From the NCBI GenBank assembly GCA_003586115.2, contig QVOM02000057.1:3002156-3066155 (forward strand): a stretch of 64,000 nt of DNA, in the 5' to 3' direction. Every line of letters starts with the position of its first letter. Position 1 is the stretch's first letter. Of the stretch, positions 43,160 through 55,345 are shown piece after piece. The notes under the pieces were generated by a model. The model ran no database searches and had not been told where the DNA came from. It saw only the letters and a list, made by a program, of their open reading frames with translations. Source of the stretch: Salvator merianae. Taxonomy: Eukaryota > Chordata > Lepidosauria > Squamata > Teiidae. The translations under genes were made by a program, and so were the position numbers.

Positions 43160-43412
43160 GTACCACCCCCTTCTACAGTTAAGGGGGTGGGGATGCATGG
43201 GAGGGCCTTCTTGGTGGTAGCCCCCAGACTGTGGAACAGTTTCCCCTCTGAGGAGCCTGGTACCCTGACTTTTGGCTGACGGAACAGCATCACTCCCTAT
43301 GCAGGCACTATCGCTGTTTTAGCCTACCGATTTTACCTGCTTTGATACTTATTTTATTGCCCTGAGATCTTTGGGTATAGGGTGGGATAGAAATATAAAC
43401 AAATAATTAATA
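43160..43412 (+). mobile_element. L2-like LINE 3' end
   Basis: The degenerate translation resembles the L2 C-terminus (GRAFLVVAPRLWNSFPSE-like around 43200-43255). It is followed by the 3' end 'tttgggtatagggtgggata' and an AAATAA-type tail near 43390-43412. Confidence 0.7.
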
Positions 43413-44990
43413 AAATCCTTTCATCTGTGCCACGTTACTGAACCTAAGATTGGGCTTCGAACCACCCATAAGGTGAAGAGTCTGCAGCCACAAGTGGGCC
43501 TGGTTGTTGCACCCAGAAAGTCCATTCCTAGAGTGCTTTGGGGAGGTCTCCAGCTCACAGAAACTGACCTCTGCCAGGCTGACAGGTTCCACATCTCAGG
43601 CAGAACAGAGTTTTCCCCATCGCTTGTTATCTGTGTCCGTCTGTACTTGCTCTGTTTGTTGTTCATTTAAAAAAAAACAATCAGAAGGGCTTCAGTTTCA
43701 GGTTGAAATGCTTGTATACACAAGAGTTCCCCCTTTTTTAAATATGGAATAAGAGCTAATCCTAATCCTATCCCTAGGATACCTCTGTTTCCCATAAAGG
43801 AAAGTGCAAAGATATGCAGGCAGTGTGTGGCCAAACATCAGATGCCAAAGCCTTGTCCCTTCCCCATTGCCCAGCTGTCTGAAACCGTGGGCCTGTGCTG
43901 GCCACAATGGAGAACGCCCTGCCTCTGATGTCAGACAGAGCTGTTTCCCACATCTACAGTCTCCTTATTAGAAAGGAGTTGTATGAAGGGGCCTTTAAGT
44001 ACACATGCACACCCCGGTCTGAAGAGAGACACAGTGGTATTTTTGGTTTGTTTTTTAAACCACACTGTTCCTCCAGCAGCCAGAATGTTGGAGTTGGCAG
44101 GGGTGCACTGAGGCCATCTAGTCCAAACCCATGTTCCATGCAGGAATCCCAGTCAGTGCATCTCCAGCTGTCCGGCCTCCACTGGAACCCAGCCAGGAGG
44201 AGAAATCCCGCTGCTGTCGTGGATAATCGGTTCGACTGTTAAAACAGATGTCCCTGTAAGATAAAGATGCTTGCAGGCCCAAAATGCAAATCAGCAGTCA
44301 ACTTGCTTCAGTTTGGCCAGCTGCCCAATCCAGAGGGAAAGTTTTCTGCCCTGTGTGGGAAGACCAACAAACTGGTTCAGCTGAACCTAGTCCGGATTGG
44401 GCTGAATCCTGCCCAGCACACAGTCAGGCAGCAAGAAGGATCCTTCCTCTTGCAAAATACTCATATGTTGGAAATGCCCGCCTGCTTCCCTTTGTTATTG
44501 TTTTCACACTTCCTACACACGGGTATTTTGTTAGAGGAAGGATCCTGCAAAGAAACCCCAGACGGAGGCAAGCAATTGCTTTTATGGAAAACCCGGCATA
44601 ACAGTGGTTTACTGAGGTTTTGCTTAACTAACCCAGGACGACATCAAGATTGCCACAAATACGTATGGCAATCCTAGTATAGTCCCAGGAACATGATGGG
44701 TGTTTACTCGTGTCTGGAGGCACCTTCAGTTTGGTTCATATCTGACCCAGCTGAGCCATATCAGTTTGTGCCCATCTATTCCACGTATGCTTGTGTATGT
44801 CCCAGTTTTCAGCTGAAATGTGCTTTGGAGTAACTCAAGTCCATTACCAGGACTCCCGAGTTCCAGAATAATCTAGAACTGGTCATGACTCTCTTCTCTG
44901 TGGCACCCTTCCAAGTATTTGAAGAGGGCTAGTGTATTCCCTTTCAGTTTTTTCAAGGCTAAACGTTCTTCCGTATCCAAATAGGAATTT
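43413..44990. other. Intron stretch with scattered repeat debris
   Basis: No exon seen. 44620-44740 ('tatggcaatcctagtatagt' ... 'cgtgtctggaggcacc') resembles the segments near 33641 and 29480 and may belong to the same unclassified DNA element. Confidence 0.45.
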
Positions 44991-45480
44991 ATTTATTTTA
45001 AGAACTTATTTAAGAATTTGTATCCCTCCCTGTCACCAAAAGGTCCCAGGGCGGGTCACAGTAACAAAAAGATAAAATGTATAAAGTATTCTTAAAACAT
45101 ATTTAAAATGTAACCCTCCTTCCTTCCTTAGCAGGCAGCACCCAGTGGAAGTTAAACATCAAAGGCCTGGGTGAAGGGGTATGTTTTAACCAGACACTGA
45201 AAACCATATAATGTAGGCCCCTGAGCGAATCTCCAGAGTCTGGGAGCCACCACAGAAAAGGCCCTCTTGTATCTCTGAGAGGAGGAATTAGGCCCTCTCC
45301 TTGGGATCTCAATAACCAGGCAGGGCTATGTGGGAGAAAGAACTCCTTCCGATAACCAGGGCACCTTGCCATTTAGGACTTTGTATGTTAGCATCAACAC
45401 CTTGAATTCGGCTCCATTGCAAATAGGCAGCCAGTGCAGATCTTTCAGAACCAGCCTGTCTGTGTCCAGCCATGTTGTTA
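44985..45480 (-). mobile_element. L2/CR1-like LINE 3' region (reverse)
   Basis: Starts with the reverse tail 'aatttatttattttaagaac', then 'ggtcccagggcgggtcac', the complement of the 48805-48850 terminus. It continues through 'cttgccatttaggactttgt' and 'ggcagccagtgcagatc', sequences common in sauropsid LINE 3' regions. No intact frame. Confidence 0.6.
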
Positions 45481-45849
45481 TTCCCTGATCATCTTCGTTG
45501 CTCATCTCTGAACCTGTCCCAGTGTCTTGGGATCCTTCTCAGGGTTAGATGCCCAGAACTAGGCCCAGCGCTCAAGACAACATCTAACCAGTTTCAAATC
45601 GAGTGGAATTGTTGCTTTCAGTTATTTGACTGCTGAATTTCTACATAAGAGCCTAAGAGATGCTCTGCTTGTTCAGACCAGTACCCCATCTAGTCAAGAC
45701 TGTTCTCTCACAATCACTTGCATAGGGAAGCCCTGTTCAGGCAACCCAGAACTGCATTTACACCACCCCCTGCCTTATTACACTGCATATTCAGTTTATG
45801 ATGGACTAAAATTCCATGATCTTGTTTGAGCTCATAGTGATACCAGACA

Positions 45850-46015
45850 GACCAAATATCCCCCCCCCCCCCCGCACTTTTATATCTGTGCATCCAAGAG
45901 CCCGGTTGATGTGGAGTTGAATAGTGTGCGCTTAGGAAAGCATCTGCCTCACATTCCAAAGGTCCTAAGTTCAATTCCTGACTTCTCGAAGGCACTCATC
46001 TGCGAAACCTGTTTG
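45850..46015 (+). mobile_element. Possible decayed tRNA-derived SINE
   Basis: 'ggtcctaagttcaattcctg' (45961-45980) is a fair B box, with an A-box-like stretch 'agttgaatagtgtgcgctta' near 45916-45935. A C run (45860-45874) precedes it. No shared body is evident. Confidence 0.35.
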
Positions 46016-46149
46016 AAGTCAGTCCTTTATTTAGAACAGTGAACATTAGAACTTGACCTTTAAGAAAAAGATAGCTCAGCATCTGCTTTGTATATGGAGG
46101 AGGAGGAGAAAGAGAAGAGAAGGAGAAGGATTATTCCTGTCATCTTCGA

Positions 46150-46800
46150 CTATTGTTAAAGAGACCTTACCTTAAAGCTGTGGGTCCTCCAAGTGGTCTC
46201 AGAGGACAGCGGCAGGCATCTTCTCTCTACGTTGGCCACCTGGCCCCAGAGGGCTTGTGGGAATCGGTCTCCCAACATTCAGAGGGTCTTAGACCCCTCA
46301 TAATCTCCGATGAGCTTAGCTGCTCCTCAGTCCAGGGGCTGCAAACTTATTTGGAAACCACAGACGTATTTGGAAATCAGAGTGTATGCTATTGAGTGCA
46401 CCTCTCTCTGGTCACCCCCCACCTGACCTCTCTATAAGGAGTGCCTCTCTCCAGCTATGGCTGTTTCGCCAGCTGTGGCCCTTTTTAGACAGAAGCAGTC
46501 TGGCCACAGTAATTCCACGCTCTGGTAACTTCCAGGTTGGGCTACTGCAATGCGCTCTACATAGGACTGCCCTTGAAGACGGTTCAGAAGCTGCAGCTGG
46601 TGCAGAATTTAGCAGCTAGACAGCTGGCACTGTTGACTGGAGGCACATCATGCTGGTCCTAAGAGAAGTGTACTGACTGCCCACCAGGCCCAGTTCAAGC
46701 TATTAAGGGTGAACTTATAAGGCCCTAAATGGCTTGGACCCCAAATACCTCCCATACAGACCTGCCTATGCTGAAAGATCTCCCAGTGAGGCTTCCTTAA
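46150..46800 (+). mobile_element. L2-like LINE fragment (reverse-transcriptase C-terminal part)
   Basis: Between 46535 and 46790 the broken frames read [23 protein letters not shown] and a WTPNTSHTDLP-like segment. These are the L2 motifs 'LDYCNALYxGLP', 'LQLVQNAAAR' and 'LAPxYLSDLL'. The upstream part is more decayed. Frameshifted and stop-containing. Confidence 0.75.
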
Positions 46801-47049
46801 CCATACCATACTAGGTTGGTATGGAGGTGGCCATCCGCACCGGACCACCAGCTCTTGAAGTATGGAGGGCAGGCCCGATCGCCATGACAACATGCGGCTG
46901 TTGCCATGGCGGCCGGGACACCGGAAAGCAAGTGCAAGCAGGCCCTCTGTTTGGCTCCTTTGGGGTACCAGTATCTAGTGGCGGCACCCGCTTTGGGAGT
47001 GACCATGGCCTAGACCGAAGCAGGGCCCATTAGCAGAGCTGTTCAGCTG

Positions 47050-47600
47050 ATCCTACACACGTGCCCCCCCCCCAGTTTCCTCTGCTTCTCCTTGGGGGGG
47101 GGTGATTATTTTGCTCCCGGCCGACTGCCACCCAAGCACTCCGGGCCGCTCATCCCTCACTATCTCGGCAGCGGCCCTGAATCCTGCTCCGGAGGAGTGC
47201 ATCGCTAAGTGAGACGGATCGCTGGAAACGGTTCGGGAGACAAGGTTTTTACTGCTGACTAACTCGCTCGCTCGCTCAGAACGGCCGGCTTGTCAGGTTT
47301 CCAGCCCCCCTCCCCACCCCACCCGTCCTCCCTCCCCACTCCTTGACAGACCTGATGCTTGTTTGCACGAGGAGGAAGATAATTCACTTTAATGAATTAT
47401 AAAACTTGTTTCGCCGCAGTGGGTCTTCGTTTTTCCCTCGCAGCCCCTCCAGCCCCCCACTGCCAAGGATTTACTGTTGGGAGTAAAATAAAATTAACTC
47501 GGCGCTCCTTCTGCACGTTTCAGAGGCCACGGTTGCCTCGTCGTCAGTGCAAAGCGATTGAGTGCAAGCGATTTTGGAAAGCTGGGTAGTGCTGAGGTCA
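47050..47600. other. CpG-richer island of non-repeat sequence in the intron
   Basis: Between LINE debris on both sides, this block has raised CpG ('ctcgctcgctcgctcagaac') and an AT core 'cactttaatgaattataaaa' with a homeodomain-type TAAT site. No ORF with a known signature. It could be a regulatory element; sequence conservation is unknown to me. Confidence 0.3.
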
Positions 47601-48780
47601 GGAGGTCACAGCGTCCTAAGGGTGTGGAAGGGTGCTCACCGGCTCCAGTTGAGCAGGGGGACCGCTTTTGGCAAAGCACCGAATTGCACTGCTGAAATGG
47701 GTCCCCCTGGGACTTTGAGGCCAGGAACCCAGGATCTGGCTCGGAAGATCGTGCAATCTTTGGCGCCAGCAAAGGGGATGTCCTGGATCAGCCTTCCTGT
47801 GTAGAAGGCTTGTTCTGGGACAGTGGGGCGGTTCCTGCCACTGGTACTGATCCAGCCTGGACCAGACAAGCCACACAAGTGCAGAAATGGCCAGAGTTTG
47901 GACCTGTGAGAAAGCCAGGCTTTGAAGCAGTAACCTTCCAGGAACTAGGAATCAAAGATCGACATGAAGAGCTATGTTTTAACCAGGGGCCAAAATCTAT
48001 ATAAAGTTGGCGCCTAATGTACCTCCACTGGGAGACTATTCCAAAGCTGGGGGGGCCACTACAGAGAAGGCCCTCTCACATGCTGCAGCCCCTCACACCT
48101 CCGAGTATAGCAGAACTACAAGGCATTTTCCTCTGACTCTACCACATTTGGAGTGAGGCGCGAGCATCCTTCTCAATTTGTGTCTTTCTTTCCTGCTTAG
48201 ATGAAGAAAATCCATCTGCCCGATGCTGGCATTCAAAATGGTTGCTGGGGGTGGCCCCTTTTGCTGCTGAATAATGCCAAATCGATTATCTTCCCCTACC
48301 CCCTCCCATCACCGTGAATCATTCCTGAACTCACCCAAGTTCTCTCTATTTCTAATTTAATCATGGAATTGGGGGGTAGGGAACAGACTTGACAGCAAAA
48401 TCTAAAAACGCACGCTCACACAACTTGGGCCTTATTTCTATAGCTTATTGTTCAGGTTTTCTCAGCCATTGTGGGCAAACAAGGAGCAGTGAGATAGTAG
48501 AAGAAATGGGCATTGGGGTGGGTACAGGCAGGAAAGGTTGAGGAATACTTTATTTAACTGCTGGGAATCTTTTTTAAAAAAATTTTCTTGTATTTCTGCC
48601 TGTTTCTACAGTTTAGTTTCATTGGGATGCTGAAAAGTCAATTTGGACTTTTCTTTCTTTCTTTTAAAAAAGAAAGAGGGGAAGTTTGTAGTCCTTATGA
48701 TTCCAAAGCACAGCCTTGATGTGCTAAAGACCAAGGAGGCCAGGAAGGCAGGTTATATTTTAAATATGCTTTGAGAAAGC
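47600..48780. other. Intron stretch, no gene
   Basis: Only short frames. 48020-48120 ('actgggagactattccaaag', 'agagaaggccctctcaca') again resembles L2-derived debris. Confidence 0.45.
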
Positions 48781-48794
48781 CTTATATATTTTAT

Positions 48795-48882
48795 CCTTTT
48801 ATTCTTGTGACCCACCCTGGGACCTTTTGGTGAAGGGCAGGGTATAAATTCTTAAATAAATAAAATAAATAAAAAATAAAGC
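48795..48882 (+). mobile_element. L2-like retroposon 3' terminus
   Basis: 'gacccaccctgggacctttt' then 'gggcagggtataaattct' and a (TAAA/AATAA)n tail. The same terminus occurs in reverse at 45000-45070 and 4680-4720. Confidence 0.65.
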
Positions 48883-48889
48883 CCCCATC

Positions 48890-49840
48890 TTCCCAAGAAT
48901 GCTGAACAAAGCTTTCCTCTGCCAGAGATTCCCTAAGCAAAGCAGCATGAATTGCATATAGTTGTAAACTGAGAAATGCATTTAATCGCTGCAGTGGTTG
49001 ATTGTAGAATTAAGAGTTTTCTGAATTACAGAATCAGGTGGCAGAGTTAGAGCGTCCTTGTTGCAGAACATAGAAGAGTTTGCATCAAACTTTTGCCTTG
49101 TTTGTTTACTTTTTAAGAGTGGCTAACCTGTTGCCTTTGAGATGCTTTTGGACTGTCATTGGCTGCATCCAACAGCTCTGGGAATCAAAACCCACAGACC
49201 AGCAGAGTGCAGCATGGTCCTAAGTCAAAGCTATGCTTTGATCTCATCAAGCCATGCTTCAAACCATGATTCAAAGTGATGCTACCAACCAGAGTTCCGT
49301 CGCTCTTACAGAGCCTGAAGTATAGACACAATTAGCTTTTGCGCAGAGTTCTACAGGTTCCTGCTCGTGCGATTGTCAGTTTGCTTGTGACGTTTTCATC
49401 CTGCCTTTCTTCCAGAAAGTTCAATCTCTGCCCCTCTTCACTGTGGTCCTCCAAGGTGTGATAAGCTGAGAGGCGGCAAATGACTTAAAGTCACCCAGTG
49501 AGCTTTTATGGTGTAATGTCGAACCGAGGGCCTGCTAGGTCTTAGTTTAGACACGATGAATTCAACTTGGCTTTGCTTTATTAGTTAAAGAGAGAGAATG
49601 GGTTTGTTTTGTTGCTTTCTGGTCCTTGAAGTTGGTAGAACAGGAAGGCTTGTGTTAAAAATCCAAGCACTCGATCAGAGTCAGATAGTTGTCCATATTG
49701 CCACCTTGTTGCTGTAAGAAACCACCCAAATGGTTTCTCTCTCTCTTCAAAGCATATTTTAACATAACCTGTATTTCCATATTGAAGCTGAAAAAAGTAT
49801 TGGAATGTTGGATGATAAAGGACTTCTTCGGCAGGGTTCA
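48890..49840. other. Intron stretch, no gene
   Basis: No exon or clear repeat. 49150-49200 ('ggctgcatccaacagctctg') has weak similarity to dispersed palindromic repeats. Confidence 0.45.
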
Positions 49841-49845
49841 GCACC

Positions 49846-50045
49846 CTGCCTGCCTTGGCTGACTTTGAAAAGCTAAGCAGGATCGGATCTATTTTGCACT
49901 TGGATGGGAGACCACTGGGCAATCCCAAACCTGTAAGGTTGCAAAGGAAGAAATAGAAAAATGACTTCCATATTGCGGCAGAGAAAACTACTTGGAGGTG
50001 TTTCTGTAGTCACCAGGAGGTAAACTCAACTCAAGGGTACCTTCA
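49846..50045 (+). mobile_element. 5S rRNA-headed SINE
   Basis: The head (about 49850-49930) contains 'aaagctaagcaggatcggat' and 'cacttggatgggagacca', near-identical to the internal promoter of vertebrate 5S rRNA. The body then reads 'tgcggcagagaaaactact' and 'gtcaccaggaggtaaactca', matching the tRNA-headed SINE body and tail. It is not a 5S gene: the 5' part is diverged and no T-run terminator follows the head. Confidence 0.8.
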
Positions 50046-50049
50046 CTTG

Positions 50050-51320
50050 CATTTTTGTAATTAAAATATGTGTCTAAGTATCTTTCTGAAAATAGATCTT
50101 GTTTTGAGTGCGGTCAATGCTGGCTCAGTGCTGGGGGATACAAAATTATTTTTGGTGGCCAGAGGGGAAATACAGCTTTAAATCATTCCAGGACCCAACT
50201 TTATTGAAGTTCCCAACCCGAAAAGCAGCTGTGGAAAATTGGGGTGTGGACTGCCAAAAAATCAGCCAAACAAATTTTCCTAGCCATACAAAAAGCCAAA
50301 AGAAATCCAAGTATATCTGATGTTTGGCTGATATGTTTAGCCAAAGTTGAGGCCCTCAGCATATTATTTTTGCTGGAACTCATTGACCATTATATTCCAG
50401 AGGAAATGATGGAAATGTCTCCAGAAATATTCGTGGACACTTCCTGTTTCTGTGGAACAACCCCAGCGTTGATATCGCTCACAGTTTGAAGCCATATTTT
50501 CCTTGCTGTGCTGTTGGTCATCAGAAATGCTTTTGTGCCTCTTGACAGAACCTTCCAGTACTGAAAAACAGGCACCAAGAATGACACTTCTTTTTTTATT
50601 TTGCATAAATGGGCTTGCAAACCTCACTTGGCTGCTGATTGCAAGCCCTTGCGCTTGTTTAATTCCCGTAGTTCTTATGTATCCATTTCCCCCAGTAACA
50701 GTTTATTTTATTGATGGATGGATGGATGGATGGATGAATGGAGTGAGAGTTATATGCTGCTTTGTGTCTCAATAGTTGTGCCAGTGCATTTTATAGATCC
50801 ATCAGATTCAGTTCTGTGGAAGAGCCCTCTTCGCCATACCACTGGGCCGATGGGTGAATTTTCACAGGGGGACAGTATCTGATCAGAGCCAAAGTTTTTC
50901 CACATCAAATTCATTGCTGATACCTTTATATTGGACCTGAGAACACAGTTTTCACCAGTCATCCCCCAGTTGGTGAATTCTGGGAGTTCCACCTAAAAAG
51001 AGATTTTGCCAGCCACGTTTTAGATGTTCTCGATAACCTTGGCTTGACAGTAGCAGGGTTAAGAGGCAAAGCACTGGGTTGTAAGAGGTCTCCAGGTGTT
51101 TCTCCATTATTTCTTTGGACCAGCTTCTGTATCTAAGCAGCATCCTGCCAAGTCAGTTGAGAACAGAGTGCCTTAAGAATCTGCAGGGGGAGGCACTCCA
51201 AGGGAACGGTACTTCTGCAAAGAGAAAACAACTTTTTTTAAAAAAAGCCAAATGGGTTCTGCCTTGCTTGGACAACGATGTTGCCTTTTGAGTGATTTCT
51301 CCATTCATTGGAGCTTTTAA
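50050..51320. other. Intron stretch, no gene
   Basis: A GATG run (50712-50740) is the only clear repeat. The 90-residue frame over it is not protein-like. Confidence 0.5.
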
Positions 51321-51322
51321 GG

Positions 51323-51455
51323 TCATACATCTGTGGCAGAAGAACTACCTGGAAGGCCACAGATTTGATCCCTGGCTTCTCCTGGGAAGAAGCCTTCGCA
51401 AACCACTTTTGTATCTTCTCCGAGGAAACTGTACAGGTGTGTCTGTGCAGCCAGC
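51323..51455 (+). mobile_element. Decayed tRNA-headed SINE
   Basis: 'acctggaaggccacagattt' stands where other copies have 'gcctggaaagcagagggtt', then 'gatccctggcttctcctggg' and the body 'caaaccacttttgtatcttc' and 'cgaggaaactgtacag'. Confidence 0.65.
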
Positions 51456-52830
51456 CAGACCTCAGCCACGAGGGCGGTCGAAGTTTCCATTTCTGAGTCT
51501 CTTAAACAGAGGCATCCCAGTTATCTTGTCAAAAATGTTGTAGCATCACAGACCTGTATTAGTAGAAGATTGAGCTAGATATCCTTTGTGGTCCCTTACT
51601 GCTCGTCTGATTTAATGTGCCGGCTAGTATATTGCCCCTTCATTCATTTTTCTGCTCCAAAAGTGGATTGAGTGGAGAGTGATGACCAGACAGATTGTAA
51701 AGGTTTACTGCTGTGTTGTATGATGGTCTAGGATGCAAAGGTAAACTGGCCAAGAAGGAGCAGTAACATTCTGACCCGCTCTGGACTTCTGCGTCATCAG
51801 GCCTTCACATTTGAGAAACTGGGAGACAGTATGGCATGTCGGATCTGAGAGTTGCAGGATCAGAACCTCCTTCAGCCAGGAACCTTTTGCCCTCTCCCAT
51901 AGGGGTCTTGTAGGGGTAAGAGCTAGGATGCGTTATGCAGACCCTGGTCAGCCTCTTAAGGCTTTTTATTTTGAAATGTTGTTGATTGTTTGGAGGGTGT
52001 GTGTGTCAGGTTTTAAATATTGAGTCATTATAAAGTGGTGGTTGAGATCTTACTGGAATCTGGGAGAGCAGAGTTTAACCTTTCACTTGCCCACACATTC
52101 ACTGGATTATATTTGGGACCAGGTATTTATTTATTTGAATCATTTCTGTATCAGTTCTTCAAAGTGGTTTACAGTTGACGTTTAAAAACAGGTTTTAAAA
52201 AAGTTTAAAACAACAGACTCTAAGAACATTATTAAAAATGGTAGCCAGTTGACTCCTTTCAGAGTCATCATCCTTACAAGGGGATTTTGAGGATAAAATT
52301 CAGGAGTGAGACGGGGACCGTGCCTTCTCCATTGGGTCTCTAGAAGCGAAGACAGAATAGGAGTGCGAAAATAAACGTACCCATTAGTTGGTGCTCAAAG
52401 TGCTCACAAGATTTTCTTGTCACCATTTTATGATGGATGTGGAGATTGAAAACATGAAGAGAGCCAAGACCTAGCAGTGAATGAAAGGAAAAAAAGAAAA
52501 GGGAGAGAAAAGGAAATCCATAAACTCCAGCAGGGAGATGATTCTAATCTAGCCAGTGCCCTTATTTGCTGCTTTTCCACACCCATAGAGGGTGAAACAT
52601 ATGAGTTCCTTACCTGAATGAAAGCCAGGCGTATATATGTTATCTCTCTGTTAATCTACTCTCTTACAATATCTTTTTTCCTTATGGGTTCAAGCAAGCA
52701 GAATTAGCTGTCCAAGAGACTACATTTTTCAGTGCAGTAGTATCCAAGGGCTGGCTAATGCCTTGCCTATGAGTTTAATGGGTGCCAGCTGAATTCTGGC
52801 TCACTTTGGACTCAGTTATGGGCCACCATG
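51456..52830. other. Intron stretch, no gene
   Basis: A reverse retroposon tail with 'tatttatttatttgaatcat' and 'aaagtggtttacagttga' near 52125-52180. Otherwise unclassified. Confidence 0.45.
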
Positions 52831-52835
52831 ACCAT

Positions 52836-53238
52836 GAACAGGCAAGATGCCTCTAAAGGCTATTTGCAGGGAGACAAGAATATGTGAAGGTTTTACCCTC
52901 GTCTTCTGCTTGAGATCAGAAGCCATTGGTGGGAGACCATGTGAGGCAGGATGCTCGACTAGATGGCTGGGGCCTGATCCAGCAGGGCTTCTCTTAATCT
53001 GTGGAGGACAGGTGTATCAACGGCTACTAGAATGGATGCCTAGGTACCATTTCCAGGGTGGAGAGACAGGCAGGAGGCCTCTAAAGGCCATTTGCAGGGA
53101 GTCGAGAGCAGGTGAAGGTTTTGCCTTTGTCTTCTGCTTGTGATGCCCAGAAGCAGCTGGTGGGCCACTGTGTGAGACAGGATGCTGGACTAGATGGGCT
53201 GTGGCCTTATCCATCAGGAATCGTCTTATGTTCTTAGG
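52836..53238 (+). mobile_element. CR1-like 3' end, head-to-tail dimer
   Basis: First unit 52836-52998 ends 'gggcttctctta'. It is followed at once by 'atctgtggaggacaggtgta', where the second unit begins and runs to 53238 ('cgtcttatgttctta'). Confidence 0.8.
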
Positions 53239-53239
53239 A

Positions 53240-54005
53240 AATAGTAGGTGTCAGGGAAACGTGGAAAGGGACTTGATTCCAAATAATGTTGTGCTGGGAG
53301 CCATGCAGTGGGTGAGATCCCAGTGTGGGAATCTGTCCCAGAAAATGGGAGTCCGCACTGACCTCCACCCCAGTGGCCCCTGTTAGTCAGTGGCTGTTGA
53401 ATTCTTTTAGTGGGCAGAACTCAAGGGCCTCGTTGACCTTTGGCCTTCTACTGGATGGTCCATAGTGATGGCCTGTCCCTGGGGCAAAAGCTGGTCCCTG
53501 GTTGGTGGCAAGTAGCCTACAGCCGGCATTGTCATGACGGCTTATCCGGATACCAGCATCACTTATAACAGAATATTTAGAGATGCACAGCTTCCCTTCT
53601 CCTGGGAACTGGACATCCATGCAAACAGTCGCCTCTGTGGATGTTTCCGCTTGTGCAACCTGGAGACCAAACATGCTTGGACAGGAGCAACCATCAGGGC
53701 TGCGTTGCGCCACCAATTGTCAGCTTGCCGGTGTCATCTTCGCAGTGGGATTCAACGGCCGCTGGCCCTTGGGGATAGGTTCATTCAGGCATATTTGCAT
53801 CCACGTTTACCTTTGAGGCTGTGAGGGGCGATGGAGGCGAAAGGGATGCCTGAGGCAGGTCCCTCCCACAACACAGGCTAAGGGTGGAGAATCTGAGGCT
53901 TGCAACGTTACCTAACAGAGAGCCCTCCTAGGTTAAACAATAGCGGCTGGATTGAGGAGAGGCGATGAATGGGGGCAGCCTTGACTTACATCCATATATG
54001 TCTTT
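53240..54005. other. Intron stretch, no gene
   Basis: No repeat end or exon that I recognise. Confidence 0.45.
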
Positions 54006-54009
54006 AGAT

Positions 54010-54382
54010 TATAAGAACATAGAGAAGCCCTACTGATCAGGCCACAGCCCATCCAGTCCAGCATCCCGTCCCACCCAGTGGCCCACCAATTGCTTCTGGG
54101 CATCTCAAGCAGAAGACGAAGGCAAAAGCTTCACCTGCTCTCCACTCCCTGCAAATGGCCTTCGGAGGCATCCTGTCTGTCTCTCCAACCTGAAGGTGGT
54201 ACCTGGACATCCATTCTAGCAGCCATTGATACACCTGTCCTCCATGAATTAAGAGGAGCCCTGCTGGATCAGGCCACAGCCCATCCAGTCTAGCATCCCG
54301 TCTCACCCAGTGGCCCACCAATTGCTTCTGGGCATCTCAAGCAGAAGACGAAGGCCAAACCTTCCCCTGCTCTCCACTCCCT
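54010..54382 (-). mobile_element. CR1-like 3' end, head-to-tail dimer (reverse)
   Basis: In reverse: unit 1 54010-54248 ends at 'cctgtcctccatgaatt', directly abutting unit 2 'aagaggagccctgctggatc' (54249-54382). The junction is the same type as at 33016 and 52998. Confidence 0.8.
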
Positions 54383-55080
54383 GTTTTCTGTGGATGCTTG
54401 AAGCTCACATGTTAGCTGTGCAGGGCCTTCTCTGGTCGTGGCCCCCCAGCAGGACAATTGTTCAAATGAATCAGGTCCAGTGTAGCACAGCTAACAATCT
54501 GGGAGAAACTGCAAGGCCGTTGGCCTAAGCGGTGATGACCTTTCCCTATGATGGAGTCCCTGCTTTTGGCTTTTTTGGGGCCTTGGGAATGGCCAGCTGG
54601 AGCTGTTTCCTGGGGGCAAGTTAACAGGATAATGCCACGTGCCGACCGCCCCGTGCCCCCCCCTCCTGCCTGCAAATCTGCCTTGGCAGCCAAGTGGTTA
54701 AAAGAGCTTTTGCAGAGGAGCCCACTCTTATGAATGAGAGGCAAAGTTTGGCGAGGTGCCAGGATGTGCTTTAAGGAGTGGGGGGTGCGTCTGAGCAAGT
54801 GTGAGAGACCTGATGATGGAAGGAGAGGAGCGGGATTGGGGGGGGGACACAGAGAGGAAGGAGGCGCAAACGGAGGGTGCGGGAATGCCCAAAGCAGTGA
54901 ACCGGTTCTCGTGCCACATCCAACTTTTATTTATTAATTAATTAATTTATTTATTTATTTTAAAAAGCAATAATTCCATGTCCTGAGGTTACAATCCGGC
55001 TGCAACTGGTTTTATTATTTTTTTTTTCCTCCCCTGCCCCCGCTAAGCATCATGGGTAAAAGTAAGCATCCCCCCCCCCT
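54383..55080. other. Intron stretch with reverse retroposon tail
   Basis: TTTA/TTAA runs (54926-54960) followed by 'gtcctgaggttacaatccgg', the reverse L2/SINE terminus also seen near 24820. No gene. Confidence 0.5.
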
Positions 55081-55094
55081 TTTCTTTTGTTTAA

Positions 55095-55345
55095 TATAAC
55101 GGCACCGCCGATGATTGGCAGGGCCGTGCCCGTTGCACGGCTGGGCTCCGGCAGGTCCCTGGAGGGGGATGGCACCATGCTGCGGCCGCCCAGGTTCCAC
55201 CATCGAGGGGGCCGCCACTGAAAAAGCCCCCCGGCGCTGCCCAGCGCTGCCCTCCTCGCGTGCTGGCGAAGCGTCTCCCTGCCCATCGGTCTGTCTCTCT
55301 GGAGGAGGGAGGGAGGCAGAACACGCTACCTGTAAGTATTCTTCA
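55095..55345 (+). other. GC-rich block with a strong donor-like site
   Basis: A CpG-rich patch in an otherwise AT-rich intron ends 'ctacct' followed by GTAAGTAT at 55331. It could be an alternative 5' exon or a regulatory island. No coding signature is recognised in any frame. Confidence 0.3.

Noticed and set aside
49846..49930. 5S rRNA gene
   Set aside because: Only the internal promoter part is well matched, the 5' third is diverged, no terminator follows, and a SINE body is attached.
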